Positions 19,133 to 27,716 of a stretch of 64,000 nt of DNA are shown piece after piece. The stretch is taken from positions 62,001 to 126,000 of the forward strand of contig JANAVG010000013.1 in NCBI GenBank assembly GCA_024213275.1. Direction: 5' to 3'. The position numbers were made by a program, and so were the translations under genes. Each line of letters begins with the position of its first letter. Position 1 is the first letter of the stretch. A model generated the notes under the pieces. The model did no database searches. It saw nothing but the letters and a program-made list of their open reading frames with translations, and had not been told where the DNA came from. This DNA is from Rossellomorea sp. BNER (GTDB lineage Bacteria > Bacillota > Bacilli > Bacillales > Bacillaceae_B).

Positions 19133-19744
19133 ATGAGTATAAACCTATCTCAACCAATCAATAGTGATAAAAAAACTAGTAACCTTTTCTCTTGTGAAGT
19201 ATTTGCTTGGATGAAGCAGAGCCATTGTCATTCATTGAAGCAAGTAAAAGGAAATACAATTTGGCAAGGCTTTGAGATTGATCTATCTTCTTCCCATTAT
19301 AAAAATACCCAGCGAAATTCATTTAGGGTTAGTAATACATTTAACACGCATCAAAGGTTAAAGTTGTTTTATTTATTAGAATTTAATCATCAAGAAAGAA
19401 ATCATATCAGCTTTACTTCTCCTAAAAGTCATGCAGTATGGAAGTATTCGTCTTCAACTACATTAGTTGATATATCGTTACAGGAAGGAATTTTGGTAAG
19501 GAAATCGCTCTATCCATTAACAGATCAAGGGGTGGAAATGTGGAGAGAAACCCTGAAAAGCGGACATTTAGCATACCAGCCTTTATTAAAGGGACCTTCT
19601 ATAGCCGTCTATAGCCTCGATATCGTGCTAAAACCAAACGAGTCTATGGAAGGAACGGTATTTGCTATACAAAATGTGTGTAGAGATCAAATTAGAAAAA
19701 TCCATTATGGTATGAAAAACGGACTAGCATTTCCCTTCAAATAA
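19133..19744 (+). CDS. Hypothetical protein of the glycan cluster
   Basis: I do not recognise this 203-residue protein. It has no signal peptide or membrane segment. It is rich in Ser, Thr, His and aromatic residues, with alternating hydrophobic strands suggesting a beta-sandwich (for example LKLFYLLEFNHQ, AVYSLDIVLKPNESMEGTV). The gene starts 6 bp after the nucleotidyltransferase stop with a GTAGAGG ribosome binding site. It is probably the last gene of the operon and may bind carbohydrate, but this is only a guess. Confidence 0.65.
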   Translation: MSINLSQPINSDKKTSNLFSCEVFAWMKQSHCHSLKQVKGNTIWQGFEIDLSSSHYKNTQRNSFRVSNTFNTHQRLKLFYLLEFNHQERNHISFTSPKSHAVWKYSSSTTLVDISLQEGILVRKSLYPLTDQGVEMWRETLKSGHLAYQPLLKGPSIAVYSLDIVLKPNESMEGTVFAIQNVCRDQIRKIHYGMKNGLAFPFK

Positions 19745-19806
19745 TGATATTATATAAAGGTCGTATGAAGAGATGAAGTTTTATGAATGTTTGGAGGGAT
19801 ATAACG

Positions 19807-19956
19807 ATGCGTGTAAACATTACTTTAGCTTGCACTGAAACAGGTGAGCGTAATTATATTACTACAAAAAATAAACGTAACAACCCTGATCGTTTAGAGC
19901 TTAAAAAATATTGCCCTAAATTAAAACGTGTAACATTACATCGCGAAACAAAGTAA
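19807..19956 (+). CDS. rpmG: Ribosomal protein L33
   Basis: The 49-residue basic protein begins [17 protein letters not shown] and has the L33 pattern. Only one pair of cysteines would be needed for the C+ zinc-ribbon form. The visible ones are Cys9 and Cys36, so this is the zinc-free (C-) type. It is part of the 50S subunit. The ATG follows GGAGGGAT. Position next to yqgN matches B. subtilis rpmGA. Confidence 0.95.
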   Translation: MRVNITLACTETGERNYITTKNKRNNPDRLELKKYCPKLKRVTLHRETK

Positions 19957-19986
19957 GCAGCTGGATTATCTCCGCTGCTTTTTTTG
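19955..19986 (+). terminator. rpmG terminator
   Basis: AAGCAG pairs with CTGCTT and is followed by a seven-T run. Confidence 0.8.
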
Positions 19987-20067
19987 TTGTATGGGAATTA
20001 TTTAAAGGGAAAATCGTAACCAAAGACGAAGTGATTATAAGACGATGACAGAAAGCAGGTTGAATAT

Positions 20068-20631
20068 ATGAATAAAAAACAATTAAGAGAAGCACAAATC
20101 CAACTACTGTCTTCCTTGTCTAAACAGGAGTACGAGCAAAAATCATTTGAAATATCTAGAAGGTTATTTGAATCCAAACAATGGAAAATTAGTAGTGTGA
20201 TTAGCCTAACCATTTCAAATTTTCCTGAGGTTAATACATGGGATATTATAAAAAGAGGATGGGAAGAAAATAAAAAAATCGTTGTTCCCAAATGCAATTC
20301 TACTGATAAAACAATGGATTTTCGTACAATTACTTCTTTTAACCAACTGGAAAAGGTTTATTTCGGTTTACTTGAACCAATGCCATCAAGAACTGTAAGT
20401 GTAACCACAGATGAAATGGATTTAGTCATTGTACCAGGTCTCTCCTTTACACGTAATGGATATCGTTTAGGTTTTGGAGGCGGCTATTATGATCGTTTTT
20501 TAGAAAATTATCATGGAAACACGGTTTCACTTGCTTTTAAAGAGCAAATCGTTGAATCTGTTCCGGTCGAAACCTTTGATCTCCCTGTTCAGACGATTTT
20601 ATCAGAGGAAGAGGATATTACTTGTGAATGA
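20068..20631 (+). CDS. yqgN: 5-formyltetrahydrofolate cyclo-ligase
   Basis: The 187-residue enzyme uses ATP to convert 5-formyl- to 5,10-methenyl-tetrahydrofolate in the cytoplasm. The hallmark motif PGLSFTRNGYRLGFGGGYYD is present near residues 125-145, and the N-terminal RxxLR-type basic region is seen at KKQLREAQ. Length is standard. The ATG follows AAAGCAGG. It overlaps the next gene by 8 bp, so the two are probably cotranscribed. Confidence 0.93.
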   Translation: MNKKQLREAQIQLLSSLSKQEYEQKSFEISRRLFESKQWKISSVISLTISNFPEVNTWDIIKRGWEENKKIVVPKCNSTDKTMDFRTITSFNQLEKVYFGLLEPMPSRTVSVTTDEMDLVIVPGLSFTRNGYRLGFGGGYYDRFLENYHGNTVSLAFKEQIVESVPVETFDLPVQTILSEEEDITCE

Positions 20632-21406
20632 ATTCACACCAGTTCTATTTGCTTTTATTGTACTGATAAGTGTTTTAGGGTGGTATACTTCAAACCTTTC
20701 AGTTTCCGGCGCACTCTCGGCTTCTCTTGTTGGGATCGTGATTGGTGCCGCTTTCGGATGGAAAGGGCTTACTATTCTAGGGTTGTTTTTTGTTTCTTCA
20801 AGCCTTTTGTCAAGATTCAAAAAGAGTCAGAAACATGCAATCGAACAAAAATTAGCGAAAACCTCTAAGCGTGACTGGCAGCAAGTATTAGCGAACGGTG
20901 GCCCAGCTTCTATTTTTTCCATTCTTTTTATAGTTATAAATGAACCTAGCTTGTTTTTTGCATTTATTGTTTCAATTGCAGCCGCAAACTCTGATACATG
21001 GGCTTCTGAAATCGGTCCATTAAGTAAAGGAAAACCATTCTCACTTAGGACGCTTAACAGAGTTGAGAAAGGAACTTCAGGGGCAGTTTCATTAATAGGA
21101 ACATTATCAAGTCTATTGGGTTCTTTTGTTATTATATTATTTTCGTACATAATTACTCCATCTATGACGGTTAATGAGTTGATCATCCTAACATTGTTCG
21201 GATTTCTTGGAAGCATAGTGGACACATTACTTGGGGCTTCCATCCAAGTTGAGTACCAATGTAGTCGTTGTGGAATGAGGACGGAAGCAAAGAAACATTG
21301 TTCATTTTCAACGATGAAAGTTAAAGGCTTAGTACAGATAAATAATGAGGTTGTTAACTTTGTTTCTTGTATATTGCCGGGTTGGATAGTCTTAATCATT
21401 TATTAG
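20624..21406 (+). CDS. DUF92 family membrane protein
   Basis: The 260-residue protein has about six membrane segments. The DUF92 signatures are NSDTWASEIGPLSKGKPFSL and GFLGSIVDTLLGASIQ, followed by a CxxCG pair (QCSRCGMRTEAKKHC) that could bind zinc. DUF92 includes putative CTP:polyprenol-type and phytyl-phosphate kinases (VTE6 relatives), so an isoprenoid-linked role is possible. GTG at 20624 is chosen because GAGGAAGAGGA precedes it. It overlaps the yqgN end. Confidence 0.8.
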   Translation: MNEFTPVLFAFIVLISVLGWYTSNLSVSGALSASLVGIVIGAAFGWKGLTILGLFFVSSSLLSRFKKSQKHAIEQKLAKTSKRDWQQVLANGGPASIFSILFIVINEPSLFFAFIVSIAAANSDTWASEIGPLSKGKPFSLRTLNRVEKGTSGAVSLIGTLSSLLGSFVIILFSYIITPSMTVNELIILTLFGFLGSIVDTLLGASIQVEYQCSRCGMRTEAKKHCSFSTMKVKGLVQINNEVVNFVSCILPGWIVLIIY

Positions 21407-21581
21407 TAAAGGCTCTTTTCGTAAACTTTGTTGCTTTTGATCAATTATAAACATCTAAAATCATTCAAAATCAGTGAAACAATTATTGGTTTGACCAAAA
21501 GATGCCCCGGAACCTTAATTATTCCGGGTTTCTACTCTTTGTTCAAATAGCAACAATCTATGCGAATACAGCATTAGTAAA
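21403..21581. mobile_element. MITE-like element, copy 1, with 8-bp target duplication
   Basis: The 163-bp element (21411-21573) has terminal inverted repeats: GGCTCTTTTCGTAAAC...TTGTTGCTTTT at the left matches the reverse complement of the right end. It is flanked by the 8-bp direct repeat TTAGTAAA (21403-21410 and 21574-21581). No gene is inside. A second copy lies at 33055-33215, and a lone end-like sequence lies at 22005-22020. The insertion abuts the DUF92 stop codon. Confidence 0.85.
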
Positions 21582-21613
21582 AAATAGGAGGATGACCCGC
21601 CTGGGCCATCCTC

Positions 21614-21796
21614 TTACGACCGAAATGAGCTCTGTAGAAACAGGGAACGAATTCCAGGGATTTTCATCGAAGCACCCACGACTGCCTTTCGAATATAAAA
21701 ATTACCAAGCAATACATTTAATAAACGATAGCGATTACGATAAAACATATAAAGAAATGTTCCAAGTGTAAGCCATTTTAATAATCCATTCATCAC
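21614..21796 (-). CDS. yqgO: Small hypothetical protein (YqgO-like)
   Basis: The ~60-residue protein has a hydrophobic N-terminal segment (LLKWLTLGTFLYMFY) and a basic remainder. The start is GTG 21796 (ATG 21793 is also possible), because GGAGG lies 7 nt upstream. It is transcribed opposite to its neighbours, between the folate gene and the rhomboid gene. The name rests on size and position only. No function is known. Confidence 0.6.
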   Translation of the reverse strand: MMNGLLKWLTLGTFLYMFYRNRYRLLNVLLGNFYIRKAVVGASMKIPGIRSLFLQSSFRS

Positions 21797-22055
21797 ATAT
21801 CAACCTCCTACTTTTATTTTGTGAAGTATTTTCTTTTTTATCCTTATAATAGAAGAAATGAAACTAATTAACGATATCTATATATATGACTCAGGGAAAA
21901 ACAAGAAGGCTATGATCCTTTAACAACCTTACCTTATAGCTTTCAATTTAGTTAGGGCACCAGTATAGTAGAAATATAAATAATTTCAGGAAAATAGCTA
22001 CACAGTTTACGAAAACAGCCTTACGAAAAGAACGATGAAGAAAGTGGAGGATAAA

Positions 22056-23597
22056 GTGAATTTTCGATTGAATTATTTATTTTGGAGAATCGCATATTTT
22101 CTCATTGTTGATAAGAAATATCGAATCATTACCATGTCTAGAAATCATCAAGAGCTTTGGTTGGAGAATTTTTCAGAAAAGAGTGCGCCGCTTATTCGGT
22201 TACTTCGATACGACTTGGATTGGGGTAATTGGGTGAAGAGGGATGTAGAATTAACCTCATATAATGCTGAAAAGATCAGAAAGAGTTATGGTAAAAGGAA
22301 TTTATCTGTAACAAATGTTTATGTTAGTCAGTATCCACCAGTGGATGATTATGAAGAGTTTTTGAATAAACCATTTGTATTTCCTAAAACCAAAAAAACC
22401 GATGTTCACTCGTACCTCATTGATGAGTCAAATTGGGAAAGAAGAACAGAAAACCTTCTTTCTTTGGTCGATAAGTCACAGGATATTTGGAACCTTAAAG
22501 AGGAATATGAGGATACCGAGGTACAGGTATTAAAGGAATTTGTTCTTACGAATGCCGGCAAGCAAGTTGAAAAAGAACGCTCTCTATTTAAAAATGGGAA
22601 ACCATTTTTTACGTATTTCTTTATCGTTGTTCAATTAATCATTTTCGCGTTCTTAGAGATGAACGGAGGGAGTCAAAATCCTGAAACATTGATCAAATAT
22701 GGTGCAAAGTATAACCCGCTGATCATTGAAGGTGAGTGGTGGAGGTTCATTACGCCAATGTTTCTTCATATTGGTTTCGTTCATTTATTGATGAATACGT
22801 TAGCTCTCTATTTTCTTGGTAGTGCAGTGGAACGAATTTTTGGGAGAGGACGATTTTTATTCATCTACCTTTTCTCAGGGATTGTTGGGACTCTGGCAAG
22901 TTTCGTGTTTACCTCAAACCTTTCCGCAGGAGCAAGCGGTGCAATTTTTGGCTGTTTTGGTGCTTTATTATATTTTGGTGCCACACACCCAAGTACTTTC
23001 TTTCGTACAATGGGGATGAACGTGATTGCTGTGATTATTTTGAACTTAATTCTAGGATTTACGATTCCTGGAATTGACAATGCAGGACATATCGGCGGTC
23101 TAATTGGGGGGTTTCTCGCTACAGGCATTGTCCATTTTCCAAGAAAGAAAAAATGGCTTTCACAAATTCTTTATATGTTATTAAGTGCTGCTGTCGTGAG
23201 TGCGTCGCTCTTTGCAGGCTTTGGAGGCTTCGGCAGATCTCTGAATCCAGAAACCGTTAACGGACTCGCTCAGCAAAGAATTGAGGAGCATGATTTCGAA
23301 GAGGCTTCAACCCTGCTTTTCGAAGTAATAGAAGATGGGAAACCGAATGCGCAAACTTATTTTCTGCTTTCATATGTTGAAATAAAGCAAGGTGAAATAA
23401 ATGTTGCGGAAAACCACTTACAAAAAGCCATTGAACTTGAACCAGATTTTCATGAAGCCCATTATAATTTAGCATTAGTACTTGGAGACAAAGCCGATTT
23501 GAAAACAGCATTTGTTCATGCTAAAAAAGCTTTAGAACTAAAACCTGATGAAAAAAGCTATCAACAACTAGTTGATAGACTAGAAGAACAAATTTAA
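22056..23597 (+). CDS. gluP: Rhomboid intramembrane protease with TPR tail (GluP/YqgP)
   Basis: The ~513-residue protein has an N-terminal cytoplasmic domain (about 1-175), a six- or seven-helix rhomboid core and C-terminal TPR repeats (about 400-510). The catalytic dyad is visible: Ser294 in GASGA and His345 in GHIGG. The family cleaves membrane proteins within the bilayer. In B. subtilis YqgP takes part in membrane protein quality control, including the magnesium transporter MgtE. GTG at 22056 follows GGAGG by 5 nt and fits the usual N-terminus better than the upstream ATG at 22035. It is convergent with the next gene. Confidence 0.93.
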   Translation: MNFRLNYLFWRIAYFLIVDKKYRIITMSRNHQELWLENFSEKSAPLIRLLRYDLDWGNWVKRDVELTSYNAEKIRKSYGKRNLSVTNVYVSQYPPVDDYEEFLNKPFVFPKTKKTDVHSYLIDESNWERRTENLLSLVDKSQDIWNLKEEYEDTEVQVLKEFVLTNAGKQVEKERSLFKNGKPFFTYFFIVVQLIIFAFLEMNGGSQNPETLIKYGAKYNPLIIEGEWWRFITPMFLHIGFVHLLMNTLALYFLGSAVERIFGRGRFLFIYLFSGIVGTLASFVFTSNLSAGASGAIFGCFGALLYFGATHPSTFFRTMGMNVIAVIILNLILGFTIPGIDNAGHIGGLIGGFLATGIVHFPRKKKWLSQILYMLLSAAVVSASLFAGFGGFGRSLNPETVNGLAQQRIEEHDFEEASTLLFEVIEDGKPNAQTYFLLSYVEIKQGEINVAENHLQKAIELEPDFHEAHYNLALVLGDKADLKTAFVHAKKALELKPDEKSYQQLVDRLEEQI

Positions 23598-23607
23598 GCT
23601 AACTATG

Positions 23608-24468
23608 CTAAAATGGCAAAGCTTGTTTTAATAGCATCGATTCTCCATCCTTTGTTGTAGTAACCACTAGTAATTCCTTTTTGTTTTTATTAATTAATAA
23701 GAGCGGGATGGTACTTCCTAATGAATCGACAACGGTACCGTCCTGTTTTTTTATGCCTAGAAAATAGTTTTTATATAACCCTTCCCATAAATTTCCTACA
23801 ACGAATTTCCACTGCTCTGAGGTAAAACCTTTTACGGGAATGTCATTGTAGGCTGGAAGTTCTGTTAATGGTATTTGGATATATTGATTTAAATCGATTT
23901 TGTTTTCCTTAATAACTTTATCCCAAGAATAATCTAGTTGTTGTTTAGTGACTCGATCTAGAGTTGATTTCCATTCTTCTTCACTTTTCTTACTTGGTTT
24001 TTGGAATCCTGTCAAAGGATGAAAATTTGAGTCAATGACATATAATTGGTCTTCCGACATCCTTTGGGAACTTGTAAAGTCCTCCTCTGTTTCGTGTATC
24101 TCTGAATAATGGAAGGAAACCGCTTCAATAAGACTGCTTTCATTTCCTTCTACCGTTTTTTCCTCAATGACACGATCTGTATTTTGCTCCCACTTATTCA
24201 TCTTTGCTCTAAGTACACCATTCATAAATAAAAAACCTATATCCTGGCGTAAATAAGCATCCTCACTCAAAGTTGAAGAAATCTTCCAATCAATTTGAAA
24301 ATGGTTATTCATCTTTTTATCTTCCAAATTTAACTGTGTTTCAGCGGTTTTATAGAAAGCTTCTTCATCTATCGGAAAGAAGATAATACTCTCTTTTGCT
24401 AAAGGTTTATAAATAATCAGACTGGCAATGATTACGATTGAAAGAAAGGATATGATGGGAATTAACAC
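23608..24468 (-). CDS. Hypothetical membrane-anchored protein, possibly with an ATT start
   Basis: The 286-residue protein has one N-terminal membrane segment and a large, charged extracytoplasmic domain that I do not recognise. It has no lipobox. GTG at 24468 is the first standard start but has only a weak ribosome binding site. A strong GGGGTGAG lies just upstream, 5 nt from an in-frame ATT at 24489. Using ATT adds a Lys-rich start (MIKKKIR) typical of membrane proteins. It is divergent from the SpoVAF-like gene and convergent with the rhomboid gene. Confidence 0.65.
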   Translation of the reverse strand: MLIPIISFLSIVIIASLIIYKPLAKESIIFFPIDEEAFYKTAETQLNLEDKKMNNHFQIDWKISSTLSEDAYLRQDIGFLFMNGVLRAKMNKWEQNTDRVIEEKTVEGNESSLIEAVSFHYSEIHETEEDFTSSQRMSEDQLYVIDSNFHPLTGFQKPSKKSEEEWKSTLDRVTKQQLDYSWDKVIKENKIDLNQYIQIPLTELPAYNDIPVKGFTSEQWKFVVGNLWEGLYKNYFLGIKKQDGTVVDSLGSTIPLLLINKNKKELLVVTTTKDGESMLLKQALPF

Positions 24469-24626
24469 CCTTATTTTTTTCTTTATAATTTTCTCACCCC
24501 AGTTTCCTAGATAGATTGTTTGTTTGGAACCATTCTATGAAACAAGCTGTAATTTTATGATTTATAAGTATGTTTTTAATGGTTAATGTCTAGGATGGAA
24601 GGTATATGAATGGAGTGAGAGTGGCT

Positions 24627-26087
24627 ATGGGAGATCAAAATAAAAAACCAGTTTCTAAAAATATAGATGAAAATATAGATTTCTTAAAAGATGTCCTAGC
24701 AGTAGATAAAAGCTTTGATGTCATTCAGTTGGATTTACATTATGCAGGCAGAAAAATGGCGATGTTTTTAGTAGATGGATTTGTTAAGGACGATATTATG
24801 CACTTTATAATGAAGCTCTTGGCGGATTTAGAAGAAGAGCAGTTAGATGGGAATACCATTGAAAAGCTATTAAAAACGTATATTCCATATATAGAAATTG
24901 AGAAAACAGATGAATTACATGGTGTTGTAGACAAGGTATTAGCAGGACCTACTGCCCTTGTAGTAGATGGTGTGGATGAGGTTATCATCATTGATGCACG
25001 TACATACCCGGTACGTGGCCCAGAAGAACCAGACCTTGAGAGAGTAGTTAGGGGTTCTAGAGACGGGTTTGTTGAAACGATCGTTTTTAATACCGCGTTA
25101 ACAAGAAGAAGAATTCGAGATCGGTCCTTAAGAATGGAATATATGCAGATTGGACGAAGGTCGAAAACGGATATTGTAGTTTGTTATTTAGAGGATATTG
25201 CCGATTCTGAATTAGTTAAAAAGATTAAAGATTCATTAGAAAAAATCGATACTGATGCCCTGCCAATGGCGGAAAAAACATTGGAAGAATTTATTTCAGG
25301 ACGGCACTGGAACCCTTATCCGATGGTGCGGTATACAGAGAGACCAGATACTGCAGCAGCACATTTATATGATGGGCATGTTTGTATAATCGTGGATGGA
25401 TCGCCAAGCGTCATGATCACTCCTACCAATTTTTGGCATCACTTACAGCATGCTGAAGAATACCGAAACAAACCATTAGTAGGGGCTTATTTTAGATTTG
25501 TTCGTTTTTTAGCCGTGTGGGCATCCATTTTTCTTTTACCATTATATTTTTTATTTGCCATGAAACCAGATTTATTGCCATCTAATTTTCAATTTATTGG
25601 TCCGAATGAGACTGGGGAAATTCCACTGATATTTCAATTTCTGATCATTGAAGCAGGGATTGATATGCTAAGAATGGCCGCGATTCATACCCCATCATCT
25701 TTAGCTACAGCATTAGGGTTAGTTGCTGCTTTAATGATCGGACAAGTTGCCGTTGAAGTGGGGCTTTTCGTCAATGAAGTTGTTTTGTACCTTGCAATAG
25801 TTGCTATTGGTACCTTTGCAACACCAAGTTATGAAATGAGCTTAGCGAATCGCATTATTCGAATAGTATTATTAATTTCAACTGCTCTATTTGGAGTATA
25901 TGGGTTCGTCATTGGGGTATTCGTATGGATTATTTATCTCTGCAGAATTAAATCCTTCGGAGTACCTTATTTATGGCCATTCATCCCATTCAATTTCAGA
26001 GCGTTTCGTGATGTATTTATACGCACTCCGGTGCCGCTTAAAAACAGAAGAGCTAGGTATTTACATCCTAAAGATCCCGATCGATGA
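24627..26087 (+). CDS. GerA-family spore germination protein (SpoVAF-like)
   Basis: The ~486-residue protein has a cytoplasmic N-terminal half with GerA/SpoVAF motifs (NPYPMVRYTERPDTAAAHLY, DGSPSVMITPTNFW). A C-terminal half follows with about five membrane segments. It resembles SpoVAF more than nutrient-receptor A subunits, and no B or C subunit genes are adjacent. In spores it would sit in the inner membrane. ATG at 24627 is preferred because GGAGTGA lies 8 nt upstream. ATG 24606 is a poorer choice. No 2Duf partner is seen. It stands just upstream of yqgQ-glcK. Confidence 0.82.
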   Translation: MGDQNKKPVSKNIDENIDFLKDVLAVDKSFDVIQLDLHYAGRKMAMFLVDGFVKDDIMHFIMKLLADLEEEQLDGNTIEKLLKTYIPYIEIEKTDELHGVVDKVLAGPTALVVDGVDEVIIIDARTYPVRGPEEPDLERVVRGSRDGFVETIVFNTALTRRRIRDRSLRMEYMQIGRRSKTDIVVCYLEDIADSELVKKIKDSLEKIDTDALPMAEKTLEEFISGRHWNPYPMVRYTERPDTAAAHLYDGHVCIIVDGSPSVMITPTNFWHHLQHAEEYRNKPLVGAYFRFVRFLAVWASIFLLPLYFLFAMKPDLLPSNFQFIGPNETGEIPLIFQFLIIEAGIDMLRMAAIHTPSSLATALGLVAALMIGQVAVEVGLFVNEVVLYLAIVAIGTFATPSYEMSLANRIIRIVLLISTALFGVYGFVIGVFVWIIYLCRIKSFGVPYLWPFIPFNFRAFRDVFIRTPVPLKNRRARYLHPKDPDR

Positions 26088-26174
26088 TCAATAGTTCTGT
26101 CCTATTCTTGTTTAGATGATGTTTTTATTTTATACTTTAATGGTGTATTGATGCTTGAAAGCCGGTGGTAAAAA

Positions 26175-26381
26175 ATGAAAACGATTTATGATATTCAGCA
26201 GCTCTTAAAACAATACGGTACAATTATTTATGTTGGTCATAGACTATCTGATCTCCAATTAATGGAATCAGAGTTAAAGGATTTGTATCAATCTCAACTA
26301 ATAGAGCCTAAAGAATTTCAAATGGCTCTTTTTCTGTTGAGACATGAAATACAAAAAGAGCTAGAAAAACAAAAAAAATAG
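26175..26381 (+). CDS. yqgQ: DUF910 protein (YqgQ)
   Basis: The 68-residue helical protein [20 protein letters not shown]... fits the YqgQ/DUF910 family, whose function is unknown although its fold suggests nucleic-acid binding. Its stop is 12 bp before the glucokinase ATG, as in B. subtilis, so the two are probably cotranscribed. Confidence 0.9.
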   Translation: MKTIYDIQQLLKQYGTIIYVGHRLSDLQLMESELKDLYQSQLIEPKEFQMALFLLRHEIQKELEKQKK

Positions 26382-26392
26382 GGTGGATGAGC

Positions 26393-27355
26393 ATGTCAGA
26401 AAAATGGTTGGTTGGTGTGGATCTTGGAGGAACCTCGACAAAGATTGCTTTTTTAAGTTTGTATGGAGAACTTATACATAAATGGGAGATTCCTACGGAT
26501 AAATCTGAAAACGGTAAAAATATTATTATCAACATTGCAAAAGCTATTGACCAAAAGATAAGTGAACTTGATCAGCCAAAGTCAAAGCTAATGGGCATTG
26601 GAATGGGTGCACCTGGTCCAGTAGATATGGTAAAAGGAATCATCTATGAAGCAGTAAATCTTGGATGGAACAAGAATATGCCTCTGAAGGATTTATTAGA
26701 AGTTGAAACGGGTCTTTCCGCTGTTATTGATAATGATGCAAATTGTGCAGCACTAGGGGAAATGTGGAAAGGTGCAGGTGATGGAGCGAAAGATATTATT
26801 TGTGTCACACTTGGTACTGGTGTTGGAGGCGGAGTGATTGCAAATGGAGATATCATTCATGGAACAAGGGGGGCAGCTGGTGAAATCGGACATATAACGG
26901 TTGTGCCAGTAGGGGGATATCCTTGTAACTGTGGAAAGAATGGATGTCTAGAGACTGTAGCATCTGCCACTGGTGTTGTTCGATTAGCACTTGAGGCACT
27001 TAAAAATGCATCCCAAGAATCCAGCCTGAAAGATATTAAAACATCCCTAACAGCAAAAGATGTTTTTGATGCCGCACGTACAGGAGACGCCTTAGCGAAA
27101 GAAGTGGTGAACAAACTAGCGTTTTATTTAGGGATTGCCATTGCAAACCTAGGAAGCGCGCTTAACCCAGAGAAGATTGTCTTGGGTGGGGGCGTTTCCC
27201 GAGCTGGAGATATTCTTTTAAATGGAGTAATCGAAAAGTTTAAAGAATACGCTTTTTCAACTGTCGCCACTTCAACGAAAATATCAATCGCTACATTAGG
27301 AAATGATGCGGGAGTAATCGGAGCTGCTTGGCTTGTTAAAAACAAATTAAATTAA
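26393..27355 (+). CDS. glcK: Glucokinase (ROK family)
   Basis: The ~320-residue cytoplasmic enzyme phosphorylates glucose to glucose-6-phosphate. It has the phosphate-binding DLGGTSTK motif at the N-terminus and the catalytic Asp in [11 protein letters not shown]. The ROK zinc site is at [10 protein letters not shown], with GEIGH before it. ATG at 26393 is preferred over 26387 because GGGTGG lies 6 nt upstream. It follows yqgQ and ends at a strong terminator. Confidence 0.94.
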   Translation: MSEKWLVGVDLGGTSTKIAFLSLYGELIHKWEIPTDKSENGKNIIINIAKAIDQKISELDQPKSKLMGIGMGAPGPVDMVKGIIYEAVNLGWNKNMPLKDLLEVETGLSAVIDNDANCAALGEMWKGAGDGAKDIICVTLGTGVGGGVIANGDIIHGTRGAAGEIGHITVVPVGGYPCNCGKNGCLETVASATGVVRLALEALKNASQESSLKDIKTSLTAKDVFDAARTGDALAKEVVNKLAFYLGIAIANLGSALNPEKIVLGGGVSRAGDILLNGVIEKFKEYAFSTVATSTKISIATLGNDAGVIGAAWLVKNKLN

Positions 27356-27359
27356 TGTA

Positions 27360-27394
27360 AAAAAGGTTGACTTTAGAAGGTCAACCTTTTTTTA
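27360..27394 (+). terminator. glcK terminator
   Basis: AAAAGGTTGAC pairs with GTCAACCTTTT around a short loop, followed by T residues. Confidence 0.85.
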
Positions 27395-27716
27395 TTTGAC
27401 TACCTATTTAAAGTCCCGTTCTCCTTCAATCCCCAGGTTCTTTTCACCTAGTGGAACTCTATGAAGATTGACTTATTTTAATTTAATGTAAAGAGATTGA
27501 AACTTTTTTTCGTTTAAAACGTCTAATATATAGGGTAAGTGAATACCATTGAAATTACTATTCTAACTAACTAATATTAAATGAGATTTGACCTTTTGTA
27601 AAAAAAGTATTAAGATAAACTTTGATTGATTTTCGGAACACCTAATTATGTAAAAAATATGAAAATAATTCCAAGTGAGATTTGTTACGTAATTTGTAAC
27701 AAGGAGGTACTAGTAA
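27395..27716 (+). promoter_or_regulatory. Leader region of the LtaS-type gene with a palindrome next to the RBS
   Basis: This ~320-bp gap holds no gene. Just before the ribosome binding site AAGGAGG lies the inverted repeat TTGTTAC / GTAACAA (27682-27702, 7-nt spacer), partly overlapping the site. It could be an operator or an mRNA hairpin controlling the downstream gene. The rest is AT-rich with no clear promoter assignment. Confidence 0.4.

Noticed and set aside
20998-21399. 190-codon minus-strand frame opposite the DUF92 gene
   Set aside because: Antisense shadow of a well-supported membrane protein gene, no ribosome binding site.
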